Assembly (NCBI GenBank): GCA_022496185.1
Contig: WTXG01000005.1
Location: 434,001-498,000 of the forward strand
Length of the DNA: 64,000 nt
Reading direction: 5' to 3'
Source: Multifurca ochricompacta
Lineage: Eukaryota; Basidiomycota; Agaricomycetes; Russulales; Russulaceae
Made by a program: the position numbers and the translations under genes
Part shown: positions 45,475-57,359 of the stretch, piece after piece
How positions within the stretch are numbered: position 1 is the first letter of the stretch
Layout: every line of letters starts with the position of its first letter
Notes under the pieces: generated by a model
Databases searched by the model: none
Seen by the model: the letters and a program-made list of their open reading frames with translations, nothing else
What the model was told of the DNA's origin: nothing

Positions 45475-45752
45475 TAGTAGTTAGAATGGCCATAGTTTTG
45501 CCGTGAGATTTCTTTGTAATATTTCATTATGATTATCCATCACAATGGATGACCCACCTATGGATGTATCCATCGTCATACACCTCAGGCCGACGCCGGG
45601 GCGTAACCCCCTGATGTGGTCAGGACACGTAATGATACCTGATCCCGATCACCTCCGATCACCTAAAGTTGTCCCCATGTCCTCATGGCCGGCTGTGGGC
45701 TTAAAGCCCCCCTGAGACCCAGTTCTTAGTTGTCAACCCACCCCCCACTGGC

Positions 45753-47216
45753 ATGGCTCGCACTTGGCTCACTTTCTCTGCTCTATCCGCAGTACTACTC
45801 GCGGTGTACTATCAGGTCTCCTTCAAAGCTATCCTATCTGCGAACGGGGTATGGAGGGAGATCGAACCTGTGGGCAATGTCAATTGTAAAAAGGTAGAGG
45901 CATTAAAAGCTTGTGAAAGTGCGCCCGACGATGTCATTTCGATTCCCAAACCTTACCCCACCCCCACTATTTGCAGAGATCGTGTTACACCATCCTAGTG
46001 GTCTTCTCTATCTTGCTTGCTCTACCCCAATCGGACGCCGCCAGTGGCTTCCAGCTCTAGAGGTCCTCGAAGAGGATAAGTTCTCATTCGACGATTACAT
46101 CGCTACATATGATCCAGCAACGGGCACTGTTACACGTCTCACTTTCCAAGACTTCCCGTCGACCCAAGGGTACGCTTCACATGGTATGGATGTTGTCCCA
46201 TCAGCGTCCGACCCAAGAGAGCTTTACGTCTACGCGATCAATCATCGAAAGCCAGTTCAGGGACCCGCCAAGCAGATCGGCGCGGACTCTGTCGTAGAGA
46301 TCTTCACAACCACGGTTGGTGGAAAAACGCTCAAGCATATAAAGACTGTCGCGGATCCAGTTATTAACACCCCTAACGACATCGTTGGTTCCTCTGATGG
46401 AAGAAGTTTCTACTTCACCAACGACCACGGGGTTAAAGTCGGTTTCGTAGGTCGTCCTTATTAAAACCTACACTGTAATCCAATGGTCTTCATTACCTTT
46501 CAGACCCGGATTCTCGAGTTCCTTGGTCTAGCACGGACCTCAGTAGGGTACTGTCATGTCGATGATGGCTGCAAGATTTCCATTGCTGGCTTGCAAGGTA
46601 GCAATGGTATCGCGCGTTCCCAGAACGGCACTATTTACGTTGGCAACTCCAAGTTCGGTCAGATCAGTGTCTTGGAGGAGCAAAGTGAACATTCCCTCGT
46701 CTTGACTGACTTGATTGCCTTGGGTACGTGAACAAGCAACGACTTTTATGTAGCGAGCTATGATTGGTTTGGGGCTGAAATTCGTTCATCTTAATAGATC
46801 GCCTCGTGGACAATCTTTCCATCGATGAGGATGGGATACTTTGGGCAGCAGGAATATCTTCCTCGCTACGCTGGTTCTCCGCCTATAATGACTTTGAAAA
46901 AATTGCACCTTCATCTGCCCTCCGGGTCTCAAAAAACGTTGGAGACAAAGCATACTTTGGGGAAAAGCTGAAAGTTGAGAAGGTAACATCACACCTTTCC
47001 AAGCGAAAGCAACCCCATGTCATTCGTTTCGAGGACAGGTATTTGAAGATGATGGCACACAAGCCTCTGCAATCACATCCGTAGCGTACGACGCTCGGCG
47101 TAACATCTTGTTCTTGTCTGGTAAGACTGCTATCGCGCATATCTGTAAATATTTCCCTGACTTGGTCACCATCAGGCGTATTTGGTTCTCATCTGACTGT
47201 CTGCGAAGCCCCTTGA
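45753..47216 (+). CDS. Paraoxonase/arylesterase-like calcium-dependent six-bladed propeller, membrane-anchored
   Basis: N-terminal MARTWLTFSALSAVLLAVYY forms an uncleaved signal anchor, as in serum paraoxonases. Propeller segments are HHPSGLLYLACSTPIGRRQW, DDYIATYDPATGTVTRLTFQ, YASHGMDVVPSASDPRELYV, VINTPNDIVGSSDGRSFYFT with the following NDHG, GSNGIARSQNGTIYVGNSKF, VDNLSIDEDGILWAAG and VFEDDGTQASAITSVAYDAR. The HGMD, TPNDIV and DNLS positions match Ca-binding sites of the PON family. Substrate unknown (lactones or aryl esters in relatives). Introns near 46437-46504, 46723-46797, 46982-47035 and 47117-47170. The join between the first exon and HHPSG near 45935-45975 is unclear and may contain a base error. 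Stop TGA at 47214-47216. Confidence 0.8.
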
Positions 47217-47606
47217 GTTTTGCACAATGAAATCGTTGCGCTGTCATGCTAGATTAGGCGGTGGCGGTGGCGGCGGCGCTCATGAATGAATATGACAATA
47301 TGACAATATGACGGCCACGTGACATTGAATTTCGTAACGTAAAACTCCTAGTAGTGCAAGTACAAGTGCGAGTGTGTTTTCGTCACTCCCACTCTCTCAC
47401 TCTATCCTCATCCCGAGGGTACGCCTGAATTCAGGCCCGTATATCTATCCCTTCGACTCAGGGGCGGTATTGCAAGGTTATAACCTTTTTGAACATCTGA
47501 GAAAACAATTCTGCTTGGATCTATGTCTTGGGAATTCCTCGATGTTCGTATCGTACTTATCAATGATTAAACAGTTATATAATTTATACAACTCGCCCAT
47601 CACCAG
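47217..47606. other. Upstream region of the Na+/H+ antiporter gene
   Basis: About 390 bases. It contains GGCGGTGGCGGTGGCGG-like sequence near 47260, ATGACAAT direct repeats near 47290-47310 and a CCACGTGAC element at 47315-47323. The first coding exon of the antiporter may begin in this region, because its start is not resolved. Confidence 0.4.
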
Positions 47607-49742
47607 GCCTCGTCCACCAGCGTGGCATACACTCTCCTAGGTGGTTTTGTTGTCGTGGTATGGTTTTGTTTGCCTTTTCACTTATATTCACTATCATATC
47701 TGATGGTTCTCAAGTACAACTTGATATCCTTGGTAGTTAAAGAGAGGGTGAGATACTCTAAGAAGGCTCGCAGGTGTCCCTCCGATAACTGTTGACTATG
47801 CACAGTTATATATGAATGAGGTAGCCCTCGGAACAGGCTTTGGCGTTCTTCTAGGACCTCATGCTCTCAATATCTTCAATCCACGTTCCTGGACGAGTGT
47901 CACAGACCTCCTTACGCGAGAGATCATGCGCATCGTGCTCGCAACCGGTCTCTTTGCCATAGGCGTCGAGCTGCCGAAGAGGTACATGGCTGATCATGCG
48001 AAAAGCCTACTGATAATGGTTGTGCCTACTATGGCTTTCGGCTGGTTTGTATCGGCTGGTAAGCACACTGACACGATTACAAGATACCACACCTCTAAGA
48101 CTTGTTTTTTCTTTCTGAAAGCGTTCATCCACGTCCTTTTCCCAAAGCTAGATTTCGTATCCTCGCTTGTTATCTCTGCATGTCTAACGCCTACTGACCC
48201 GATTATAAGTGCTGCCGTTATTGGTTAGTGTCGGTACTGATGTGTCAATTGTCGGTCCATTTTGTGAATGTGGTCCCGTAGGTGGAAAATTCGCTGTGAA
48301 GAATGTGCCCCTCTCTATTCGCCAGCTACTAGTAGCAGAGTCCGCGTCGAACGACGGACTCGCATACCCTTTCCTCAGCATCGCAATATACCTCACGACA
48401 GAGGCTTCACGTGAACAGGCTTTCGAAAAGTGGATTATCATCAGCTGGTTGTGTGCGTAGATTGTGCGCATTCTTCATACTCTGACCCTTATTGCTCGGA
48501 CGCCTAGATCAAGTTGCCCTAGGGACTGTCCTTGGCGCTATTATTGGTATAAGTTCACCTGAACCTAGACGTCGTGAGACTGATCGGCCTTGAAGGTTAT
48601 TTATTCTCCCGACTGCTGAAATTCGCGCTTGGGAAAGGCTTCATTGACAGGGAGTCATATGTCGCGCAATACATCGCCCTCGCGTTATTTACGGTCGGTG
48701 CCACGAATTCACTCGGGAATGACGACCTTCTTGCTGCCTTTGCTGCAGGTGTGCTCTCCACTCACGACGTCATGTGTCACTTACCTTTGCGTGTAGGCAG
48801 TGCGATCTCCTGGGACGGCGATTTCAACCAACAGACCGAAGACGACGCGTTCTCCTCTGTCCTTGATCTTGTCCTTAACTGCGCCTGCTTCATCTACATC
48901 GGAGCGTGGCTCCCGTTCGATCAATTTAATATCTCTGAACTCGGTATAACCCACTGGCGGCTTATGATGCTCATGCTTGTAATACTCGCTTTACGTCGCA
49001 TACCTTCTTTGCTCCTTCTCTACAAGTTGATGCCAGAGGTCGCGAACTGGCGTGAGGCACTTTTTTGCGGACATTTTGGTCCTGTCAGTACTTTGCAGTG
49101 CGGGTAGTCTTCACTTCTAACGTGATCCTTTATTTTAGATTGGCGTAGGCGCCGTCTTCATTTCCACGCTTGCCCAGAGCCGCCTTGAGGCGCCCCATGA
49201 TCCACCTCAAAGCCAGGAAGACCTGCTTGCCATTTCTCTCCAGCCTATCGTCTCTTTCATCGTGCTTGGTTCTATACTTATTCGTATGTCAACCCGTTTC
49301 TGCATTCGCGCACACCTATCTATGCTCATGCTGTCGCGTCGCAGATGGACTTTCCATTCCCTTCTTCTCTGTTGGCCGGCGCACATTAACCGTCTCTCGT
49401 TCATTAATTGAGCAACCCGACTGGCTCCTGTGGGTGCGTCGCGCACCACCCCAAGGGGATGCAGAGCGTGCCGTTGCTGCGAGCATAAACACTGCTGTTG
49501 CCATTGCAGAGGAGCCTCGACGGGAAGGCAAGAAACGCATAGAATGGCCTGATCTGCCCGTTCTGCCAAAGTCAGCACCAGATGGTATCCTAACGACTGA
49601 AGAGGTATTCAATTTTACCCTGGCGCGTCATCATTCTGACCCCTTTTTCTGCATGGAGGGTCCCTCAACCACCACCGGACAGAGCACCAACTTCCATAGA
49701 GGAGTCCCAGATGAGGTTGAGACCCCTGGCGCGGTTAGCTGA
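47607..49742 (+). CDS. Plasma-membrane Na+/H+ antiporter, fungal Nha1/Sod2 type (CPA1)
   Basis: Multi-spanning transporter. Recognisable: VAYTLLGGFVVV (first helix), VDYAQLYMNEVALGTGFGVL, LLTREIMRIVLATGLFAIGV, VISACLTPTDPIISAAVIG (with conserved TPTDP of the ion path), RQLLVAESASNDGLAYPFLS (the double acidic ESASNDG site that binds Na+ and H+), YIALALFTVGATNSLGNDDL and LVLNCACFIYIGAWLPFDQF. A soluble C-terminal tail ends DEVETPGAVS. Such proteins export Na+, Li+ and K+ in exchange for H+. About eight introns. The extreme N-terminus (before VAYTLL) is not resolved and the start given is approximate. The gene ends at 49742, convergent with the disordered protein gene at 50280. Confidence 0.85.
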
Positions 49743-50279
49743 CTTGGGGCCTCGCAGTCGGTAATAAGGACACAGCTAGACATATGATTGACACATACTA
49801 ACCATCCCAAATCTCACATCTCGTATTTAGACATGGGATATGGTACCCCCGGTTACAGAGCGTTGAGAATGTAATGGAAACAATTCACCCTGGCACTCAC
49901 ATCTGTGAATGCATGTGAGCGCCAGCACATGATCTAAACCATAAGTTGGGGTTGGGGTTAGGAAAATCCCGCCGAGTATAATCATATTGAGTGTGGTGTG
50001 GTGGTAGTCGGTGCTGGATTTGCTGGAAAGGAAGCTAAGGAAAAGGCATTTGCTAGCGCTAGCGAGGTCTGCCTTCGTGCAACCGTGCAACCGTGCAACC
50101 ATAAAATACAATAACTGAATTACTCCCCGTCGCTGCAACTGATAGAAGAATGTAGTGTCCACCAAGCACGTAAAACTTGTTAAAAGGCGAAAACACTTGG
50201 AAAAATTGTCCTCAGCTCTAAGGGATACATACTATCGTGTCATAATAAAGCTATCGTCGTTAAAAGGGAGAAGACAAAG
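49743..50279. other. Convergent 3' intergenic region with GTGCAACC repeat
   Basis: 537 bases between two stop codons. Three copies of GTGCAACC at about 50077-50100, a GCTAGCGCTAGC palindromic run near 50052-50063, and GTTGGGGTTGGGGTTAGG near 49945. No gene seen. Confidence 0.5.
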
Positions 50280-51432
50280 CTATTCGAGGGGGTTCGTCCG
50301 GCCAGCCTGTAATAAGAAGTGATGAAGCGGATTTATAGCCGGCAAAATGCTTGTAGCGCACCTGAACTTCACCACCTCGATCCGGTCCTTCACTGCAACC
50401 GCAGAGCCAGTCTGTCCACCATCTTGCTGGCTTTTCATCGTCATCGTCCACTGTGCTGCGTGACATCCTCGAAGTAGGACGCGGGAACGGCTCCGGTGGC
50501 CGTTTAGCATGAGGTGTCGCCGTGCGCGGTGGTGGCGAGCGCGGCTTGGGTAAATCGAGTGGAGCCGGCGCACTAACAATTCGAGTGGCACGCGGGGTCC
50601 CGAAGTTGGCGACTGAGTGAGGAGATGATGGCAATGCGATTGCAGACGCGGAAGCTTGTGGCTCTACAGACGAGGCTGAAGGACCTATATTCGTTGCAAC
50701 AGGCTGTGCGTTAATAAAGAGCGAGGAAGAAGAACCCGGCGGGTCGGAAAACGGGTCTCCGGCGCGAGTATATGGCCCTGTACGGGGATGATTGGGTCGG
50801 GGACTGGAAGACGGGGATGGCGGAGCGGAGGGTGAGGGGCTAGCTGCAATGTCATCGAGATGGACGTTGTCTTCGGACGTTTGAAGGGCGCGATGCCTAC
50901 CACCGCCATCTGCCGAGGAGTGTGGGACATGGCGTGACCAGAACGAAGTGGCTCGCCGGGCGACATCCACTACCACAGAAGAGGACGTAGAGGCAAGCGA
51001 GTCGCGTGCTACTTTCCGACGTTGCCTTTCTGCAATCTCCCATCGCTTTAGATTCTACCCAGAACAAGGTCAGGTAGGAAATGATGAACGACGACGAGCA
51101 CGCACCTCTTGCACGCGCCGAGTGTCTGCCTCTTCGTCGGTGGTCGGCGGGTATGCTTCCGTATTTCCTCCTGGACTAGGCCACTGTGATACTTCATCTC
51201 TTCCACTATTTGCGTAAGATGAGGAAGGATTTGGCTGATGCTCGGTCCCTTTTCCTTTCCCTTTAGCACGTTGTAAACGGTCTGAGGTGTTTGAATCGTT
51301 CTGATCGTCCGAGTCGTCTCCATAAGACCAAGGGACTCTCCAACCGAGATCTTCTTCGTCAGGGGAAGGTGGAAGGGACGGTAGCGGTTCTGGAGATAAC
51401 CTCCGTGGAGAGGCGACAAGGACAAGTGACAT
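50280..51432 (-). CDS. Disordered conserved fungal protein ending GRTNPLE
   Basis: No known domain. The protein begins MSLVLVASPRRLSPEPLPSL, is acidic and Ser-rich (DDSDDQNDSNTSDRL), and after an intron at about 51105-51056 has a charged helix NLKRWEIAERQRRKVARDSL. A long Pro/Ser-rich part follows (SPSPSAPPSPSSSPRPNHPR), then a small ordered end EKPARWWTDWLCGCSEGPDR and, after a last intron, AGRTNPLE. The Trp/Cys cluster and the GRTNP[FL]E terminus recur in basidiomycete proteins I have seen without assigned function. A role as adaptor with a short terminal NPF-like motif (NPL here) is speculative. Frames are continuous through the two introns. ATG 51432 is the most likely start; the upstream frame continues to about 51534 without a better Met. 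Confidence 0.55.
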
Positions 51433-51768
51433 GGGTGCGGGCAGGTTGACGAGAACAAACGGCACAGGCTGAGCCGTCGTAAGGTGGATACCAAATTGGC
51501 AAGTAATACCATATTTAGAGACTAAAACTGCCACCGAAATAATTCCCTTTCTTTTTTTACATTTGTTTTACTACTGCGCTGTATGTGCATGCAATGTGCA
51601 ATAAACAGCGCACATGGTGAAGTGCAGAAATATTTGAAAGGTTTTATTTTAATTTTATAAGAAAAAAAAAAATAAGAAATGAGATGAGATTAAACGTGAC
51701 AGTCTTATTTTTGTGCTTGAGCTCTCATCACTACCTCGCCTCGCCTCACCTTCTTTAGTCAAGTTACC
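51433..51768. other. Divergent promoter between disordered protein (-) and Cys-rich membrane protein (+)
   Basis: 336 bases between the two start codons. AT-rich with a poly-A run at about 51661-51674 and CTCGCC repeats near 51735-51750. Confidence 0.4.
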
Positions 51769-53161
51769 ATGCTCTTCCTCTCCCCCACGCTCCTTTTTCT
51801 CTTCGCACTTCCCTTATCTGTTCTGTCTGTTTCAAACTCGACAAACACGGATACAAATACCTGCAACCCCGCTCACAACGGTTTAGCCACTGGCACCCTC
51901 CAGTATAACTCTGACTGTAATGCGACCACCTGGTGTGACAACGGCATCTGTCGGAGCAAGGGGTGTCGTAGGGATGAGTTTCCACTTGGTTACTCTACTG
52001 GAGAGGGTCGTGGAAACGGGAAACACATAAATCCTCCCGAAAAATGTTCAGTGGATAAGTTTTGCCCAGATGAGGGATCCCAGTGCGTCCCGAAAACTCC
52101 AGTTGGACAGCCATGTCAATTCGACCGCGATGGTTCGTAGTATCTCTAAGTTTCGACTTTGTCTCGTTAATTCCGCCCATCAGACTCTTGTCTTGGCCCC
52201 GACAATTTCAAAGAACTGAAAGATACCAGTGGTCGAGGACTCAATGTTAATGGTTCCATTTGTCTCAACTTCGTTTGCCAGTACGTCCTTCTCGAGCTAA
52301 ATGACGGGGCTGTGACTCATCTCCTTCAGATTTGCGAACATCACGGCCGGGTCAAAATGTGAGATAGAGAATACCGGATATATAGCATATGGGCCAAGCG
52401 GGGAGTTTGTCTACGTAGTATCACGGTAAGGCCATGGCCCCCCATCCTACCCTTGGCTTTGGTAACAGTATTTTTTTTAGCGACAACTGCAGGGTTGGCC
52501 TCTACTGCGACACCAATTCGACTATTTGCATTCAACAAAAATCTGTCGGAGGAAGTTGTTCTGCGGACAAAGAGTGCAGCAGCTACAACTGCCTGCCCAC
52601 CCGGGTTTGCGGTACGAGTCCCTCTGACCCCCGCCATTTCCCGGTCTGGGTATATGCTATCATTGGAATCGGCATTTTTGGGGGTAAGTCAAGGTGATGA
52701 CCGTCTCTCATCACTACATCTCGAACCATATTGTCATCCCCAGGCATGATTGCAACACTGGTCCTCTTGTTCTTCGTCCACGGACGACAGCGCGAGGACG
52801 AGCGCGAGAAACGTCTCCAATATTGGCGCGAGCAGGTTTGGATTTCCCTCTCTCAATGGTGGCCGCCCTTACTCATCTGTGTTACTCACTCACAGAATGC
52901 TTTCCGTCAAAACATCCTGCAAATGCACGAAACAGCCCGCGCCTCCATATTTTCGGCTCCGGGAAGTACATCCCGACGGTCAGCGCTGTTTGGTGTCACG
53001 ACAGAGGACTCTCAGATTCCCATGCTGCAGCACGCGTCTCCCGCTCCAAGGAGTCTGGGCTACGTAACTACATCAGCGAGGATAGTGGTTCATATGAGGT
53101 GGGGAGTGAGAACGAGCAATTAGTCATGCGTACGCCTTACACACACGGCAATAAGATCTGA
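51769..53161 (+). CDS. Secretory-pathway Cys-rich single-pass membrane protein
   Basis: A signal peptide (MLFLSPTLLFLFALPLSVLS) is followed by repeated small Cys modules: LQYNSDCNATTWCDNGICRS, CSVDKFCPDEGSQCVPKTPV with GQPCQFDRD, NGSICLNFVC, SRDNCRVGLYCDTNSTICIQ and VGGSCSADKECSSYNC. These look like EGF- or dickkopf-type knots. A transmembrane helix VWVYAIIGIGIFGG-MIATLVLLFFVHG is split by an intron, then a basic juxtamembrane segment REDEREKRLQYWREQNAFRQ and a disordered tail. Conserved in many basidiomycetes without known function; a cell-surface or Golgi sensor or adhesin is a guess. Near 53030 one base seems missing, since the tail KESGLRNYISEDSGSYEVGS ends at 53161 in the shifted frame. 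The frame as read ends earlier, at 53123. Introns include about 52136-52184 and 52281-52330. Confidence 0.65.
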
Positions 53162-53365
53162 GCGGCGGGGATTTTCGATCTCACATTGACAAGGGCGGGA
53201 TCTTATGGCTCGACAGTAGCATGCACGTACGTGGACGCATGATGGACTATACTTCTCATGATGTTCTGATAGGGACGTAGTAATGCAGTATGTACATATT
53301 GGATAGCGTAGTGCTGGAGGTGCACCACGAATCGAGATACCACTCAGCGCTTCTAACACGTTTGC

Positions 53366-55079
53366 CTACGTCTCGCACCCAGGACAACAATGAAGTACAT
53401 CTGGACAAACACATCGCATTCAGTACAAAAATCGCTCTTGCAATCTTGACACCGATAGCGATCAAAGGGACTCATCCCTTCACCTATGCTTGCAGCGGGT
53501 GTATCTTTGAAAGGCAGTGCGCACGCATGGCAAGTCGCACTCGGGCTCGGCACGCTATCCACGGCCATCCTAAACCATCCAAGACCACGTTTAGCGATGT
53601 ACGCAGGTCTGGGGATGGATTGCATGAGCCTGCTCACACAGCTGAGTAGGGCTTGACAGGGAACAAGTGATGATAGCTCCGCGCAAGATGCGGCGACGAT
53701 ACGATCATCAACCCGCACACGTCGCAGTCCGTCGGTGCATCGCATAGCCGTGCGCCACACCGTGGACACAGAAATCCCGCGGCGCGCATCTGCACATGGC
53801 ACACGCATAGCGCCGCCGGTGCAATGTCTGGCAAGCGTTGCGGAAAACCCATCATCATCAGGTCCGCGCTCATCTTTCCTCCCGCACCTGCGCCAGTATT
53901 CTGCTGAGCAGGTGGTGGGATAGGTTCGAAGAGAAGGTCTTTAAAGTGCCCTTCGTTCATGGCGACACCAAACGTACCTACACAGTGCAGGCATCAGAAC
54001 ACGCACATGACTGGCGCAAAGGAGGGCCATGTGAGAGACGCCAGGGGAAAGGAAGGAACGCACCACCAGTATTATCGCATAGCTCGCGGCAGATCTTCAT
54101 TTCAGCAGCAAGAGCTACGAGGGAGATCCGTATTCGATCTTTGACGCAAGAAGAGAGCGTTTCGTGGATGCTTCCTGGATCTACGGTTGTGAGCGAGCCA
54201 AAAACGATCAATATTTCGCGCGAGGAGTGTGTTGGCAAGTGACTGCCCGTCAGTTACAAGCATCATAAGCAGCCGTCATTGTAGTGAGACAATGGTGATT
54301 GGGGTAGCGACGGACCTCATGCTGCTGCGCGCCATCTCGATGGCATTCTGCAGGCTCGGCTCGCCGATAGGCTCGAGTTTGTGTCTCTCTGAAATTTCCT
54401 TGAGTACATCCTGTGGATTCCCTATTCCCTGAGCCGTCAATGCTTCTAGCCACACCGCACAAAGCAGTCGCATCAAGACGTACCAGACATCTCACATATG
54501 CGCTCGCCAATGCCTCCACGCATCCCAACAATGCCAATTTGTCCGAGCGGGTTCTGGTCGAACCATTCGGTAATGAATTCGCGTGCGTATTCGAGCGTAA
54601 GATCAAAGCGTGTTGGCCGCATATCGCGGTCGGTCATCGACGCTGAGAGGTCCAGTAAAAGGACAAGATGTCTGATTATTGTGCGACGAATCGCAGCAGC
54701 TGGCGCAAGAAGTCTAGAGACTAGCTTGGCAAGGATGTACGAGGAAAGGGGTCTGCGATAAACGTACCTGCGTCGCCGGCCACGTGCAAGGAGTTCCGCA
54801 ACAGTGCTGGTGAGACTACCAGCTTCGTCCTCCTGAACTGTGTCCCAGGAGCGGGCGTATGTGGCCTCCCAGGCATAACTCTGCTATAGAAGCAAATGCA
54901 ACAAACAAGGAAGGTCAGTGTAAAGGATTCGTTGCGCCGCAAGAGGCACAGGGTCGCACGTCCTTGGCCTTTTGCTTGCCCTTTTCGTTGGCGCGGACGC
55001 TACCCTTGTCCTTGGTTTTGCGCCCGTGTGCGGTAAGATCACCCTCATCGAATGAATCAGAGTCAGACCCAGGGTTCAT
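53366..55079 (-). CDS. TFIIH core subunit p44 / Ssl1
   Basis: N-terminal acidic/basic start (MNPGSDSDSFDEGDLTAHGR), then SYAWEATYARSWDTVQEDEA. A vWA domain follows: RHLVLLLDLSASMTDRDMRP with the MIDAS-like DxSxS, FDLTLEYAREFITEWFDQNP, LGQIGIVGMRGGIGERICEM, SLQNAIEMARSSM, SREILIVFGSLTTVDPGSIH and LVALAAEMKICRELCDNTGG. Then NEGHFKDLLFEPIPPPA and a Zn-binding C-terminal half: VQMRAAGFLCPRCGARLCD, CDVCGLMIVSSPHLARSYHH, then SATCHACALPFKD and the RING-like YRCQDCKSDFCTECDVFVH with CCPGCET at the end. p44 stimulates the XPD helicase in transcription and nucleotide excision repair. About eight introns. One base is probably missing near 53398, just before the final VLHCCPGCET. ATG 55079 starts the conserved acidic N-terminus. 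Confidence 0.93.
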
Positions 55080-55159
55080 GATTTTTTGTAGTCAAGGTCA
55101 AAGGTTTCACAATCGCGGGCCACGCGGGGTTGTCGGGAACATCCGCCTTAATTCAAGTT

Positions 55160-55163
55160 ATTA

Positions 55164-55205
<42 letters not shown>
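55160..55205. repeat. (ATT)n microsatellite
   Basis: A run of about fourteen ATT/TTA trinucleotides in the 220-bp gap between the p44 start codon and the 3' end of the Tcp11-family gene. Confidence 0.9.
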
Positions 55206-55300
55206 AAATATTATCGCCTACACTTCATCCGTCTCATCCGTCTCACTCAGGGCGTTTCTTGGTTCAAATAAACCCGCCCAGATACTCTCAATCCACCATG

Positions 55301-56963
55301 CTACTGCCCAAATCTTTCCGAGACTTCTTGTATTGCGCTAGTCAATACAGGATCACCGAACCCTTTCACTTCGAGGGGATCTGCTTCTGCCTGCTGCTCC
55401 CCTGCTGCATTGGTGGGCCGCTCCCCCTTCCAGTGCGCATCTCTGCGGGTGCGTTTTTCCTGTGGACTGGCGTTGAAGTACGGACCATGCGTTCCGCGAG
55501 CGCCAACAGCAGGCGGCGTTGAAGTAGAAGAAATACGGGATCAGAGGCCCGCATCGTTCGCGCCACAGCTGAGCGCAGCTTCACGGCTTCAGCGTCCGTC
55601 AATGAGGATGCTCGGACGAGCTCATCGGCGAGATTGACGATCTTTGCATCTTCTGTGACGTCTTCCTCATTCACAGATGCTAGAAGCAGCGTCCAAATAC
55701 GATACATTGAGTCATTTGGGGATGACACGAAGGCAGGGAGCAGAGCGCGCAGGGCAGCTGCGATGACAATGGCCTGTAGAAAGTTCTGTATGTAGAACAA
55801 CTCAGGCGCAGAGAAGAAGAACGGTGGAGGGAGTGTGTTCGGTTGTATCGGTGGCGGTCGTGCGCTTTCGTCTGAAGCCAAAGGTTTGACTGGTAGTGAA
55901 CAGGCGACGGGATCCGTGGTTCCCAGCGCCTGTACGAGTCGCAGGATCCACTTGCGTGAAGGCGGCGCAACGATAAGCGCGTACGGTTGTGACAGGCCAG
56001 CCATCCACGTGGCGATATCTTTACGGATAAGTTCCCGCTTCCATAAGTCAAGAATAAGTGCACGCTCTCGCTCTCGTGCCTGATCTGAAACTGCAATAGC
56101 AAGCTGTGACTCGCCCATAGTACCGAGGACAAACTGTGAGAGGTCGTCCTTCATCGTCTCGGCTAGTTTCAGTAGAGACCGGGCGGTCTCTACCGCGAGT
56201 TTAGCAAGATCAGGTACATGGGCGGGCGGATGGGCTAGCGAAGCTGAGAGCGTGTCGATGTACTCATCACGTGCTGGTGCACAACGCCCACGGAGTGCGA
56301 TGAGGACCTCACGAAGATTGTTGAGCGCCATGAGAAGGGGGGAAGACGTAGGGGGGAGTGGCGCAGCGAGAATAGTAAGAATAGGATGAGTTGAAGGAAA
56401 TAGCGGCATGAGTGCGGTGTGCAGGTCATTGAGCAAGAGCTTGAGACGGGGGAACTGAATAGACGGCTCGTTCGAGGAGAGGGTATCTAGGGCCTGGTAG
56501 ACAAAGGGAATAAGAAAGGATAATGAGCCTTGAAAAAGGAGGGTACCTCGTCCCAGAATGCCTTGTGAATCATCTCCTCGACTTTGCTCTGCAATGTCGG
56601 TGGCTCATCGTGTTGTCGTAGTTGTACGCGAGGCCGTGACAAGACAGACAATAAAGACTTGCCAGGGGGTAGGACCTTTGATGGATCGTTTGCAAGTAGA
56701 TGTAAAAAGTAAGCTCGATCCAATAAGTCAAGGAGATCGACAGGAAGGTGAGTCATAGGAGGTAGGGACCGCAAAAGTGGATGAGGTGTCGCGAGAGGCG
56801 GTATGTGGACTGATGACTTGTCCCGAGATACATTGTGTACAGATGCAGAATCTGCACGCCCAGATGATTGAGGCTGCGTATCACTATCACTCATGGTTGT
56901 TGCATTGTGCGAATAGAGCTCGTCGTCACTCTCGTCTCGTTTATCGTCGTCGTCATAGCCCAT
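55301..56963 (-). CDS. Tcp11/Sok1-family protein
   Basis: The first exon is acidic and disordered (MGYDDDDKRDESDDELYSHN), then LPVDLLDLLDRAYFLHLLAN and LQSKVEEMIHKAFWDEALDT, the conserved entry of the T-complex 11 (PF05794) domain. The helical body continues LLNDLHTALMPLFPSTHPIL, LNNLREVLIALRGRCAPARD, LSQFVLGTMGESQLAIAVSD and LQAIVIAAALRALLPAFVSS. Yeast Sok1, of this family, is a multicopy suppressor of PKA loss; the biochemical role is unclear. Two main exons with a short intron near 56500-56550. The frame as read stops at 55366, but the adjacent frame continues DPLEVKGFGDPVLTSAIQEV to a stop at 55301. A single missing base near 55400 is therefore likely and the longer end is given. ATG 56961-56963. 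Confidence 0.85.
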
Positions 56964-57359
56964 AAGTCAGGATAGTCAGGGTCAGGATGGTCAAATGCAC
57001 GTGGTAATTACCTAAACAGAACAGACAGCATGCCGGAGCCGGAGCCGGAGCCGGAGCCGGGGGGGTTGAGATGAATTGCCCTCGCCCACGGATGTCCCGG
57101 TCCCGGTCTCGGTCTCGGTCTCGGTCTCTATCTCGCTGTTGCGTACGATTACACCCCGACGACCAGGACTAGGAGGGATCAACTACCCAACTACCAACTA
57201 CCAACTACCAACTACCAACTGAACAGCAACATCTTTCATGAGACCATAGATCATACTGTTCTTCCGGTTTACACACTTCTAAAAGTTTTACCTCGCACCG
57301 CACCGTTTTTCCTCTCTGCTGCTTCGTTCTACATCACTTACGAAACCTCTCATTTATTG
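56964..57359. promoter_or_regulatory. Divergent promoter Tcp11 family (-) / NIPA (+) with three tandem repeats
   Basis: 396 bases with three separate short tandem repeats. CGGAGC hexamers (about four) lie at 57034-57060, CGGTCT hexamers (about four) at about 57100-57130, and ACCAACT heptamers (about five) at 57181-57220. A GCACGTGG element lies near 56997. Confidence 0.65.
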
